Assembly: GCA_964402115.1 (NCBI GenBank)
Contig: CAYOBW010000069.1
Location: 1 to 27,757, forward strand
From: CAYOBW01 sp964402115
Lineage (GTDB): Bacteria > Verrucomicrobiota > Kiritimatiellia > UBA8416 > CAYOBW01
DNA length: 27,757 bases
Direction of reading: 5' to 3'
The position numbers and the translations under genes were made by a program. Below are positions 1 through 8,570 of the stretch, one piece after another. The notes under the pieces are model-generated. The model made no database searches, was not told the origin of the DNA, and worked only from the letters and a program-made list of their open reading frames with translations. How positions within the stretch are numbered: position 1 is the first letter of the stretch; each line of letters opens with the position of its first letter.

Positions 1-1425
1 GCGACCGAAGTCGCGGCGCTGGCCGCAGGCCCCCTGTCGAGCAGCGGGGCGCTTGCGGCCACAGGCAACGTCACTATCAATGTGGACGACATGACCAACG
101 GACTGCTGGCGCGATGGCCATTCGATGGGGCATGGAGCGACGTGACGGGCCACGGCTGGAACCTGACTCCCGTGGAACAGGCCGCTCTAACCACTGCGCC
201 CGTGAAGCAGGGCAGCCAGTGCCTCGCTCTGGATGGCAGCGGCGACCACGTCTACACTGCGCCTTTGCCGTTGGGCGACGCCTTTACCCTGGCCGCGTGG
301 GTTTATGTGCCCTCCGGCGCGACCAACAGCCAGACCGTGGCCGCGACCTCCGGTGGCGATGCCAACGCGAACGGCTTCTGGTTCTACGTGAACGGCGTCA
401 ACGGCAATCCCGGTGACGGCAAACTCGGGCTCGAAACCGGCAACGGATCTAACGGAGCCGGCGTCTTCAGCGCGGCAGGGGAGGTGGCCAAAGACCGGTG
501 GCAGCACGTCGCCGCCGTCGTCAACCGTGCCGCCGGCACGGCCACCCTCTATCGCAACGGCACCGTTGTCGCCACGGGCGGCATTCGCACCGACTTCGCG
601 AATGGCTCAACGCTCTGGCTCGGAGGCATGAGCGGCACCGCGTTCCCATTTCAGTCCAACCTCGATGATGTCCGCCTCTACGGGCGCACGCTCACCTCCA
701 ACGAAATCGCGACCATCGTCAACGCTGCCAACGCCCCGCCGACGCTGAGCGATGTGACCAACCGGATGGTGCCGGTCAACGCCGGCACCGGGGCCATCAC
801 TTTCACGATCTCCGATACCGAGACGGCGCCGCAACATCTCACGCTTTCCGCAAGTTCGTCCGACACCAACCTAGTCCGACAACCCGCCATCGCTTTCGGC
901 GGCACCGGCACCAATCGCATCGTCGTGGTTACATCCGCAAGCAACCGCCTGGGCAGCGCCATCATCACCCTGACGGTTAACGATGGCACCCGCGCCACGA
1001 GCGATGTGTTCACGGTCACAGTGGTGGGGACGCAACAGGAAACGTGGCGGTTCGGTCGTTTCGGCACAACCGCCAGCGAGGGTGCGGCGGCAGACGGCGC
1101 GAACCCTGACGGCGACCTGTGGAACAACGCGCAGGAGTACGTGCTGGGCACGGACCCGTGGTCGTCCAATCCCGGGCCGAAGCTGGAGTCGGTCACGCTG
1201 GCTACGAATGGTTTGCGGATGACCTTCTCCATGCGGCAGGCGTCAGGCACCGGTTACACCGGCCTTACGCGCCGCTACGACATCCAGTCATCTGCCGCGC
1301 TTCCCGCCACGCTGTGGTCCGGCGTGCCAGGGCTTACCAACCTCGTCGGCACCAACGGGACCGTGACAATCACCGTGCCTTTCGACGGGCCGCAGCACTT
1401 CTATCGCCTCAAAGTGTGGCTCTAA
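1..1425 (+). CDS. Modular LamG / Ig-like secreted protein, 5' end outside window
   Basis: The frame is open from base 1, so this is the last 474 residues of a longer protein. The first residues (ATEVAALAAG) look like the closing strand of one LamG (concanavalin A-like) domain. A second LamG domain follows at about fragment residues 34-242, opening with LLARWPFDG and closing with LDDVRLYGRTLTSNEIA. An Ig/cadherin-like domain with repeated Thr-rich strands spans about 246-343. Next come an Asp-rich calcium-type motif (DGANPDGDLWNNAQEYVLGTDP, about 366-387) and a terminal beta-sandwich ending in FYRLKVWL. Such tails are common in PVC-group surface proteins. No catalytic domain is visible; any enzymatic part would lie upstream. 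LamG domains usually bind carbohydrate, so a glycan-binding or glycan-active surface protein is inferred. Two stop codons in tandem (TAATAA) end the gene. GTG82 and ATG91 are in-frame but internal. Confidence 0.85.
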   Translation, partial: ATEVAALAAGPLSSSGALAATGNVTINVDDMTNGLLARWPFDGAWSDVTGHGWNLTPVEQAALTTAPVKQGSQCLALDGSGDHVYTAPLPLGDAFTLAAWVYVPSGATNSQTVAATSGGDANANGFWFYVNGVNGNPGDGKLGLETGNGSNGAGVFSAAGEVAKDRWQHVAAVVNRAAGTATLYRNGTVVATGGIRTDFANGSTLWLGGMSGTAFPFQSNLDDVRLYGRTLTSNEIATIVNAANAPPTLSDVTNRMVPVNAGTGAITFTISDTETAPQHLTLSASSSDTNLVRQPAIAFGGTGTNRIVVVTSASNRLGSAIITLTVNDGTRATSDVFTVTVVGTQQETWRFGRFGTTASEGAAADGANPDGDLWNNAQEYVLGTDPWSSNPGPKLESVTLATNGLRMTFSMRQASGTGYTGLTRRYDIQSSAALPATLWSGVPGLTNLVGTNGTVTITVPFDGPQHFYRLKVWL

Positions 1426-1458
1426 TAATCACTATTGATTCCAAAGAAGAACACCAGC

Positions 1459-2655
1459 ATGAACAAGACCTCCCGCTTTTCCTTTGCCGCCCTGCTGGTC
1501 GCGCCCCTGGCCGCGTTGCTGAAGCGCGGAGCGTCAGAACAACTTCCGTTAGCATGGTTGGGCGCGTTTTCCAAATCACGCGGCACATCACCTATCGGCA
1601 CCGCCTTGGCCATCACCGCCTTGGTTTTCACCATCGAAGCCCAGGGAGCCGCCAACGCCGGCAGCGCCACGGCAGCGGAAAAGCCGAACTTCCAGGTTCC
1701 TTTTTCCATCGAACTCATCGGCGACCCGCATGGCGAGCGCGGCGTAAAGCTGAGATCGGTCAATCCCGGCCCTGCCGGCTACAGCGCCCGCGAGGAAGGC
1801 GTTCTACGCCGGCAGGACCAAGGGGCGGCGCCCATCTGGACACTGATGCAAGCCTACAGCAAGGCGAGCATCGCCTCGGTCGAGTCCGTGACCCTCCCTG
1901 ATGGCCAGAAGAAGCGGACGAACGCTTTCAAGGAATTCATCCTGGGTCATGGCACCCCCGATGCGGACTTCGTCCTGGCGGTGAATTCGATTGAAGAGTA
2001 CAGCAATCAATATCGCTCGGCCGAAGCCCCGTGGCCGCACCTGCTGCTTGAGCAGAGTATCTGTGCTCCCGGCGGACACCTGTCGAAAGCCGGGCCTTCC
2101 CTGGCCGATTGCCAAGCGATGACGCTCCGGGTCAGTGTCCAACTGCGCGACGCCCGCAATCTACATGAACGCGGCCGCGGGTATTCCGAAGGCAAGCATG
2201 CCGCCCAATTCCAACTCTACTTCACCCTGCAAAATCTGCATCACCAGAGCCCTGGCTACGGCGAGGAGTATGTGTGGTTCGGCGTGCCCTTCTACGACGA
2301 TCGCTATCCGGTGATCAGCCCCAGCTACATGCGCGACGGGACCGGAAAGGAAGATGAGCGCAAAGGCGAGAAACTGGGAACCGGTCGCTTCATCAATAGC
2401 GTCGGCACCAAACCGTTCGCGGAACATGGGCTCATTCCCGGGGAGTGGCTGAATATCCGCACCAACATGCTGCCGCTGATGGTGGAGGCACTGGAAAGGG
2501 CCTGGAGTCGGGGATTATGCAATTCTTCAACCAACCTGGCGGACTACAAGATCGGCAGCATGAACATCGGCTGGGAAGTGCCCGGACTGAGCGCGGTCTC
2601 GGCGCAGATCAAGGATCTCAGCCTGCTGGCCTCGGGGCCGAAAGCGGAAGAATGA
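1459..2655 (+). CDS. Secreted protein of unknown function, predicted beta-sandwich
   Basis: I do not recognise a named family. The start at ATG1459 gives MNKTSRFSFAALLVAPLAALL, a signal-peptide-like segment matching the leaders of the following genes. Codons from 1435 upstream of it are polar and were left out. The leader is unusual: after the first hydrophobic stretch comes a basic/polar stretch (KRGASEQ) and then a second hydrophobic run (IGTALAITALVFTI) before AANAGSATAAEKPNF, where mature sequence seems to begin. The body (about residues 75-390) alternates short hydrophobic strands and ends GWEVPGLSAVSAQIKDLSLLA, like the final strand of a jelly-roll domain. Distinctive parts are YVWFGVPFYDDRYPVISPSYM and GEWLNIRTNMLPLMVEALERAW. 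It lies 33 bases after the LamG gene and 25 before the GH99-like gene, so a role in binding or cutting the same polysaccharide is inferred only from context. Confidence 0.8.
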   Translation: MNKTSRFSFAALLVAPLAALLKRGASEQLPLAWLGAFSKSRGTSPIGTALAITALVFTIEAQGAANAGSATAAEKPNFQVPFSIELIGDPHGERGVKLRSVNPGPAGYSAREEGVLRRQDQGAAPIWTLMQAYSKASIASVESVTLPDGQKKRTNAFKEFILGHGTPDADFVLAVNSIEEYSNQYRSAEAPWPHLLLEQSICAPGGHLSKAGPSLADCQAMTLRVSVQLRDARNLHERGRGYSEGKHAAQFQLYFTLQNLHHQSPGYGEEYVWFGVPFYDDRYPVISPSYMRDGTGKEDERKGEKLGTGRFINSVGTKPFAEHGLIPGEWLNIRTNMLPLMVEALERAWSRGLCNSSTNLADYKIGSMNIGWEVPGLSAVSAQIKDLSLLASGPKAEE

Positions 2656-2680
2656 CGAATCGGGAACAAAGGGAACATCC

Positions 2681-5314
2681 ATGAAACCCACCCTCACCCT
2701 CCTCACCGCCCTGCTGCTGGCGCCGATGACCATGTTACAAGCCGCTGACCTTGGCGTCGTGAATGGCGACTTCAGCGACCTGAGCGGGCTCAAGCCATTT
2801 GGCGGGCATGGATGGCACCAGGGGGTTCCCGCCGGCTGGAAGGCATCGTCCACAACTCCGCTCTACGCGATCCACACCGGGGCGGATGGAAAGCAGCCGG
2901 CCTGCAACGTGTCGCAGCTTGGTTTCCTTGAACAGAACGTCGGAACGCTGGCTCAGGCCGCCGACGTGGTGCTCGCATTGGATGTCGCGGACGAGTGGCG
3001 CAAAGGCGCGGAGCTGGACGCGGAAATCCTGGATGCCGATGGCGAAACGCTCGGCAGTATCCAGTTCAAAGCAGGCCGCGCCCAGCGACTCGTTGCGGGC
3101 AAGGTGCCGGCAGGTTCCTCGATCGTCATTCGGTTTCACGCGCTGAACGGCACAACGCCGGCATTGGACAACGTGTCCGTCGCGAGCTTCCCGCCCGGGT
3201 CCCATGTCCCGACGACGCCGGTGAAGATCCGGCGTTTTCAGCCGGACCAGCCGCTGGCCCGCGCGCGGCGTGTGGCGTCGGTCTCCGCGGATTTGGACCA
3301 CCGGGGCGCCGAGGATGTGGAACTGGCCGTCAGGCTCTCACTGCCGCCGGGCATTCGCGTGGTGAAGTCAAGCGTGACCGACCGTGTCCGCGTCAGCGCA
3401 GCGGACGGTTGGTCGCGACTGACATGGAGTCTCGAAGCGGACGCGCCGATGACCGCGGACCTGGCGCTCGAACTCAAGGCCGCGGACGGAAGCCCCGTCG
3501 CGCACCAGCCACTGCGGATGCTGTTTCTCCCGCCGGTGGGAAGATCCGCGCCGCCCTACATCCCGGAGCCAAAGCCGGTGCCGACGGACCGGCTCATCGG
3601 CGCGCATCACTGTCCGCTCTGGGAGGCGGACAAACCCAACATGTGGCTCAACGTGCTCAAGCACCCGGAGCGCACGCCGGCGCTCGGATTCTATTCGCAG
3701 GAGCATCCCGAAGTCGCGGACTGGGAGACGAAATGGGCCGTCGAGCACGGCATCTCGTTCTTCATCTATTGCTGGTATCGCACCGGCCAGGGCGGCGCGG
3801 TGAAGACCCAGTTCGGCAGCGCCATTCACGACGCGCTGTTCAGATCGCAGTTCGCCGACAAAATGAAGTTCACCCTCATGTGGGAAAACCAGTCGCGCGG
3901 CAATGCGGGCGTGGCCGACGAGCGCGACCTGTTCACAAACCTGCTGCCCTACTGGATGGAGAACTACTTCAAGCACCCCAGCTACCTGAAGGTGGACAAC
4001 AAGCCGGTGCTGTTCATCTACCGCCCGGAGTTTCTCGTGGACGACCTCGGCGGCGTGACCAACGTGGCGAAGGCGTTCGCCCGGATGCGCCAGGTGTGCC
4101 GGGAGGCGGGCTTCGATGGCCTGTATCTGCTCGGCGAGTATCGCGGCGCGGACCCGAGGCACTTGGAGCTGATGAAGAGTCTCGGCCTCGACTACACCTT
4201 TGCCTATTGCTGGCCGGTGCCCGGCAGTCCGCCGCCCGAGCGAGCCGCGCAGGTGCAAATGGATGCCATCCGCAAGACGCAGGAACTGGACGTCCTGCCG
4301 CAGGTCGTGACGGTGTCGCAGGCCTGGAGCGGGTGGCAGGATGAAGGATCCATCTGGAAAATCCCTCCGCCGCAGTTTGAAACGCTGCTGCGGCAGGCCA
4401 AGGAGTTCACCGCCACATTGCCGAAGGAGCAACTCGGCCGCCGCATGCTGCTGCTCGACAACTGGAACGAGTGGGGCGAAGGCCATTACCTCGCACCTTA
4501 CCGCGAATACGGCTTCGGCTACCTCGATGCCGTGCGCAAGGTCTTCGGCACCGCGCCGGAGGCGCACGACGACCTGCTGCCGGAGGACATCGGGCGCGGC
4601 CCCTACGACACCGTGATCCGCGCTCATTTCGAGGCGCTCGAAGAGAAACAGCGGATGCTCTCGAAGCGCGCGCTGAAAACCGGCGCACCGGGCGGACTGG
4701 TGGCGTGGTGGACGTTTGATGACCCGGAGAACAGCTTGGTGGCGCTGGACTATTCCGGCCATCGAAATGGCGGCTTCCTCGAAAAGGCGCGGCGCACGGC
4801 GGGATTCTATGGCAGCGCCCTGGTCTGCGATGGCGGCAGCGTTCTCCTCCCGCGTAGCCCGACCCTCGGCGCGCTCCAGAAGTTCACCCTCGAGTGTCGA
4901 GTCAAGACCGAGGTCGCCAAACAAGACAACCGGTGGATGGTGAACGGGGTTTTCGGTCACAACGTTCGAGCTGGTCTGAGGATCGGGCTGCTGCAGGGCA
5001 GACCCTGTTTCCAGGTGCCGCAGACCGAGTGGAGTCATCACCTCTCCGGCCGCGAACCGCTGCCGGTGGGGAAATGGGTGCATCTGGCCGCGACCTTCGA
5101 CGGCACCACCATGCGACTCTACATGGACGGCCAAGAGTGCGGCACTATGTCCCGTCCGGGCGCACTCTTGCCGACGGACGGCCGCCTCGTTCTCGGCAGC
5201 TACGATGTCGGGCATCAATCCCAGTTCCAAGGCCTGCTCGACGATGTCCGGATATACCGGCGCGTGCTGTCAGGAGAGGACATTCGATCAAACGCCACCG
5301 CACTCCTCAAATGA
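2681..5314 (+). CDS. GH99-like (WbsX-type) glycoside hydrolase with C-terminal LamG domain
   Basis: 877 residues, exported (signal peptide 1-22, MKPTLTLLTALLLAPMTMLQ). Domain order: jelly-roll, possibly carbohydrate-binding, about 23-166; Ig-like about 175-290; GH99-like/WbsX TIM barrel about 300-625; LamG about 670-873. The barrel shows RLIGAHHCPLWEADKPNMW at its start, ISFFIYCWYRT, PYWMENYFKHPSYLKVDNKPVLFIYRPEF, and the hallmark NWNEWGEGHYLAP near its end. The two Glu of EWGE are residues 597 and 600; their three-residue spacing matches the catalytic pair I recall for GH99 endo-alpha-mannosidases. WbsX-domain proteins are mostly uncharacterised, so linkage and sugar are unknown. The LamG closes with LDDVRIYRRVLSGEDI. 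AAAGGGA at 2668-2674 is a plausible ribosome site. The stop overlaps the next start as ATGA. Confidence 0.9.
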   Translation: MKPTLTLLTALLLAPMTMLQAADLGVVNGDFSDLSGLKPFGGHGWHQGVPAGWKASSTTPLYAIHTGADGKQPACNVSQLGFLEQNVGTLAQAADVVLALDVADEWRKGAELDAEILDADGETLGSIQFKAGRAQRLVAGKVPAGSSIVIRFHALNGTTPALDNVSVASFPPGSHVPTTPVKIRRFQPDQPLARARRVASVSADLDHRGAEDVELAVRLSLPPGIRVVKSSVTDRVRVSAADGWSRLTWSLEADAPMTADLALELKAADGSPVAHQPLRMLFLPPVGRSAPPYIPEPKPVPTDRLIGAHHCPLWEADKPNMWLNVLKHPERTPALGFYSQEHPEVADWETKWAVEHGISFFIYCWYRTGQGGAVKTQFGSAIHDALFRSQFADKMKFTLMWENQSRGNAGVADERDLFTNLLPYWMENYFKHPSYLKVDNKPVLFIYRPEFLVDDLGGVTNVAKAFARMRQVCREAGFDGLYLLGEYRGADPRHLELMKSLGLDYTFAYCWPVPGSPPPERAAQVQMDAIRKTQELDVLPQVVTVSQAWSGWQDEGSIWKIPPPQFETLLRQAKEFTATLPKEQLGRRMLLLDNWNEWGEGHYLAPYREYGFGYLDAVRKVFGTAPEAHDDLLPEDIGRGPYDTVIRAHFEALEEKQRMLSKRALKTGAPGGLVAWWTFDDPENSLVALDYSGHRNGGFLEKARRTAGFYGSALVCDGGSVLLPRSPTLGALQKFTLECRVKTEVAKQDNRWMVNGVFGHNVRAGLRIGLLQGRPCFQVPQTEWSHHLSGREPLPVGKWVHLAATFDGTTMRLYMDGQECGTMSRPGALLPTDGRLVLGSYDVGHQSQFQGLLDDVRIYRRVLSGEDIRSNATALLK

Positions 5315-6993
5315 CAACCGCGAACATGCCACGATCCCTCATCACCGCCCTTCTGCTGACCACGTTGGCAGCCACCAAGACATCCGCTCTGGATGTCACC
5401 CACTTTGGCGCCACGCCCAACGATGGCCAGGACGATACCGCCGCGTTTCTCGCCGCGTTCAAGGAGGTGCAGGCCAAGGGCGAGAAGCGCATTGTGATCC
5501 CGAAAGGGCGCTATGAACTGAGCGCCAACGGCAATCCCGAGCGCCGGGATGTGTTGTTCCCCGTGGCGGGCACGGACCGCCTGGTCATCGAGGGGCACGA
5601 GGCAGAGTTGATGATGACGGGCACGGCGGCTGTCTTCTCTTTTACGCATTGCCAGAACCTCACTGTGTCCGGCCTGACGGTGGACTGGGCGCGTCCGCCG
5701 TTCTCGGAGGGCACGGTGATGGCCGCGGCTTCCCGCCACTTCGACGTGAAGGTCCGGGATGAATATCCCGTGAAGGGAGGCGAGCTGGTCGGCGCCTTCA
5801 TGAGCTATCATGCGGACACGCGCTTGCCGGACGGGCGCGATCTGGACGTTTACGACAGTGTGGAGCGCACCGAACTTCTCGCTCCGCAAGTACTGCGACT
5901 TCATCTGAAGCGTGAGATCAAAGTGCCGGTGGGCAAACTGCTCGTGCTGCGGCACCAGGTGTATGGCTATAACGCTTTCAACTTCCACCGATGTGCCGAC
6001 GTTACCGTGAGCAACGTCACGGTCTTTACCACACCCGGCATGGCCTGTTTCAGCGCAGTCACGACCAATGTCTCCCTGCGGCGATTCAACGTGCAGATCA
6101 GGCCGGATTCGAAACGGCTTATGAGCGCCACCGCCGACGCCACCCACTTCAGCGGATGCAAGGGCGCGGTCTCCATCGAGGACTGTCTTTTCGAGGGCAT
6201 GGGCGACGACGGCGTGAATATCAAAAGCGGTCTTTACCTGACCGTGCGCCAGCGCGTGGACGATTTCACCGTGCTAGGCCAGCACAATCTGAAGATGTCC
6301 GATCTGCCGGACACGGGTGACATCCTGGAGATGGCCCACACGGACACGCTGTCACCTTTCGCCTCTGGAACCGTGCGCGAGGCGGGGATGGAGCCGGGCG
6401 AAGGCCGGATGCACCGGGTCCGGTTCGAAGCTCCATTGCCGGCGGAATTGCGCGAAGGAGACGTGCTCGGCAATGCATCACGCGTGGCCAGGTTGCGTAT
6501 GTCCCGCTGTACAGTCCGTGCCAACCGTGCGCGGGGCGTCCTCTGCCAGACTCGCGACGCCATTATCGAGGTCTGCACATTTCAGAATTGCACCGGACCG
6601 GGCGTCATGGTGCTGACGGAGACCGTCCATTTCTACGAGAGCATTGGCACGCGCGACGTGATCGTGCGCCACAACCGGTTTGAAAGCTGCAACCGGGGCG
6701 CGGCTTCAGGCGAAGCTGCCCTGTGCGCGCTCGCCTACCTGAAAGGGTTTGCTTACCCCGCCAAACCAGGCGTCCACCGCGACGTGACTGTGGAAGGCAA
6801 CCGCATTGTCAGCACGGACGAGAGCGGCATCTTCGCAGTGGGCGTGGATGGGCTGAAGGTTCGCGGTAACACGATCGAGCGATCCGGCCTGCGTGCGGCC
6901 CGCAAACATGGGGGCGATCCCATTCGGATCGAGGACTGCGCCCGTGTCCTGCTCGAAAACAACGACACGGGCAAGTTGACAACCAGACCATGA
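5311..6993 (+). CDS. GH110-like alpha-galactosidase-type right-handed beta-helix enzyme
   Basis: 560 residues. The start chosen is ATG5311 within the ATGA overlap (5311-5314) with the GH99-like gene; ATG5326 is an alternative that leaves the same signal peptide (MPRSLITALLLTTLAATKTSA). A much longer upstream extension of this frame runs inside the preceding gene and was rejected. The N-terminus has the beta-helix opener VTHFGATPNDGQDDTAAFLAA. The core shows SATADATHFSGCKG and EDCLFEGMGDDGVNIKSG, which I recognise as GH110. Asp276, Asp299 and Asp300 have the same 23-residue spacing as the catalytic aspartates I recall for that family. Known GH110 enzymes are inverting exo-alpha-1,3-galactosidases acting on blood-group B-type glycans, and some act on lambda-carrageenan-type sulfated galactans. 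Where family enzymes usually have an NVHG-type segment, this one reads NIKSG, so the subsite may differ. The next gene overlaps by ATGA. Confidence 0.87.
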   Translation: MTTANMPRSLITALLLTTLAATKTSALDVTHFGATPNDGQDDTAAFLAAFKEVQAKGEKRIVIPKGRYELSANGNPERRDVLFPVAGTDRLVIEGHEAELMMTGTAAVFSFTHCQNLTVSGLTVDWARPPFSEGTVMAAASRHFDVKVRDEYPVKGGELVGAFMSYHADTRLPDGRDLDVYDSVERTELLAPQVLRLHLKREIKVPVGKLLVLRHQVYGYNAFNFHRCADVTVSNVTVFTTPGMACFSAVTTNVSLRRFNVQIRPDSKRLMSATADATHFSGCKGAVSIEDCLFEGMGDDGVNIKSGLYLTVRQRVDDFTVLGQHNLKMSDLPDTGDILEMAHTDTLSPFASGTVREAGMEPGEGRMHRVRFEAPLPAELREGDVLGNASRVARLRMSRCTVRANRARGVLCQTRDAIIEVCTFQNCTGPGVMVLTETVHFYESIGTRDVIVRHNRFESCNRGAASGEAALCALAYLKGFAYPAKPGVHRDVTVEGNRIVSTDESGIFAVGVDGLKVRGNTIERSGLRAARKHGGDPIRIEDCARVLLENNDTGKLTTRP

Positions 6994-8570
6994 AACGCGC
7001 CCTCACCGTCCTCACCGCCCTGCTATTGGCTTCGCAATCTGTGGCGCGCGCCGCCGATGAGTTGGTTGTGTATCCGCCAGTGCCAGGGCTCGCCGCGTCG
7101 GAGCATTACATCGTGCGTGTGCGCCCTGCCGGCGAGGGCCGCGAGTGGCAGAGCGCTTTCGCTTGGGAGACCGTCTGCAAGACCATCGAGAAGAAGACGG
7201 ACGCCTATTTCGACACGCTGGCGGGCTGGACGCACACGTATGTTAATGTCGAGACAGCTGGCGCGGTGGAGGTCGAGATCGCTCGGGCCAGCGGCCTGCC
7301 GATTCGTGCCGCGGCGGTGCATCCGCAACGCAAGGCGTCCGCCTGCTCCGTCAAGGACGGCAAGGTTCTTGTCCGACTCGATGAACCCTGCCTCGTGGCC
7401 GTTGACATTGATAGCCAAATGGACGGGCAGGACACGGGCAAGGGCTACAAGGGCCCGCCGATTCACGCCATCTCGCTATTTGCCAACCCGCCGCTGGTCG
7501 GCAAGCCCAGGCCAGACGATCCTGGCGTGTTGATCGTCAAACCGGGTGAGAAGCCGCCCCCCGACGGGCCATGGACCACGCTCTATTTCCTGCCGGGTAT
7601 TCACGATGTCGGGCTGGCCTTCCCGCTGCGCGCGAACCGGCAGTACTACATTCCCGGAGACGCCATCGTTTACGGCACACTCTCCAACCCGAAATGGGGC
7701 GACGGTCATCACCTCCGCATCTTTGGCCTCGGCACCCTGTCAGGAGCCCGGCTGAAGCATCCCGAGTATGTTGAGCCACCGGCAAAGGACCACGGGCGTT
7801 ACCGTCCGATTGAGGTGATTGGCGCCACCGACACGCGCGTGGAAGGCATCACCATCGCGGACTCGGCTTTTCACTCGCTCATGCTGGTGAGCCCCTACAA
7901 AGCGGGGCATCCCAACGAGGTCAGGTGGACCAAGATCTTCACTTGGCGCGCGAATGGCGACGGCATCAACCCGTTCGGCAACACGCTCATCGAGGACTGC
8001 TTCCTCCGCACCCAGGATGATTCGCTTTACGTGAACGGCCTGGGCATTCGCCGCACCGTGCTGTGGAACGACGCCAACGGCTCGTCGTTCGTCCTGAGCG
8101 CCCTGCCGCAACTGACTGAGCGAACGTTGGTTGTGGAGGACTGCGATGTGATCTACGCGCGAGCCAAATGGCACCACTGGAGCGGCGGTCGGGTCTTTAA
8201 CATGCGCGGTGAAGGCGGACGCGCCGCTGGGGCCGGGGTGATCTTTCGCAACATCAACATCGAGGACCCCCGACCGACATTGCAGCAGTTTTTCATCTGC
8301 ATGACCATGCCGAAGCCCTATTCGAAAGACGCGGAAAGGCGCGGCCCTGGAGACTTGTCGGGCATCCTCTTCCAGAATATCTCCATCGCCGCGCCTAGCG
8401 TTGTGGGCGAACCACAAATCCTCTGGGGCCAGGCCGACGCACGCATCCGCAACCTCACCTTCGAGAACCTCACGCTCGCCGGGAAGCCCGTGAGCGAGCC
8501 GGCCTTTTTCAAAACGAACGAGTTCGTTGACGGGCTCATCTTCGCACCACGCGCCCTTTCCACGCCATGA
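6990..8570 (+). CDS. GH49/GH28-type (clan GH-N) beta-helix glycoside hydrolase
   Basis: 526 residues with signal peptide MKRALTVLTALLLASQSVARA. The first ~200 residues form a beta-sandwich-like region (AWETVCKTIEKKTDAYFDTL, YVNVETAGAVEVEIA), followed by a beta-helix from about 205. Clan GH-N features are YYIPGDAIVYGTLSNPKW, IFGLGTLSGARLKHP, ITIADSAFHSLML, then WRANGDGINPFG with Asp324 and FLRTQDDSLYVNG with Asp343 and Asp344. The 19-residue spacing between the first Asp and the Asp pair matches what I remember for GH49 dextranase and isopullulanase, and the two-domain layout is also GH49-like. GH28 is the alternative, but its GHG motif is not obvious. Likely an inverting hydrolase exported to the periplasm or outside; substrate unknown. 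The start overlaps the upstream stop (ATGA, 6990-6993) with no Shine-Dalgarno sequence, which suggests translational coupling. Confidence 0.85.
   Translation: MKRALTVLTALLLASQSVARAADELVVYPPVPGLAASEHYIVRVRPAGEGREWQSAFAWETVCKTIEKKTDAYFDTLAGWTHTYVNVETAGAVEVEIARASGLPIRAAAVHPQRKASACSVKDGKVLVRLDEPCLVAVDIDSQMDGQDTGKGYKGPPIHAISLFANPPLVGKPRPDDPGVLIVKPGEKPPPDGPWTTLYFLPGIHDVGLAFPLRANRQYYIPGDAIVYGTLSNPKWGDGHHLRIFGLGTLSGARLKHPEYVEPPAKDHGRYRPIEVIGATDTRVEGITIADSAFHSLMLVSPYKAGHPNEVRWTKIFTWRANGDGINPFGNTLIEDCFLRTQDDSLYVNGLGIRRTVLWNDANGSSFVLSALPQLTERTLVVEDCDVIYARAKWHHWSGGRVFNMRGEGGRAAGAGVIFRNINIEDPRPTLQQFFICMTMPKPYSKDAERRGPGDLSGILFQNISIAAPSVVGEPQILWGQADARIRNLTFENLTLAGKPVSEPAFFKTNEFVDGLIFAPRALSTP

Noticed and set aside
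3368..5230. 620-codon - strand open frame opposite the GH99-like gene
   Set aside because: Low-complexity Arg/Ala/Val/Leu text, no motif or leader, whereas the + strand encodes clear domains.
4894..5310. Upstream extension of the GH110-like gene
   Set aside because: It lies wholly inside the LamG domain of the preceding gene; the leader begins only at 5311/5326.
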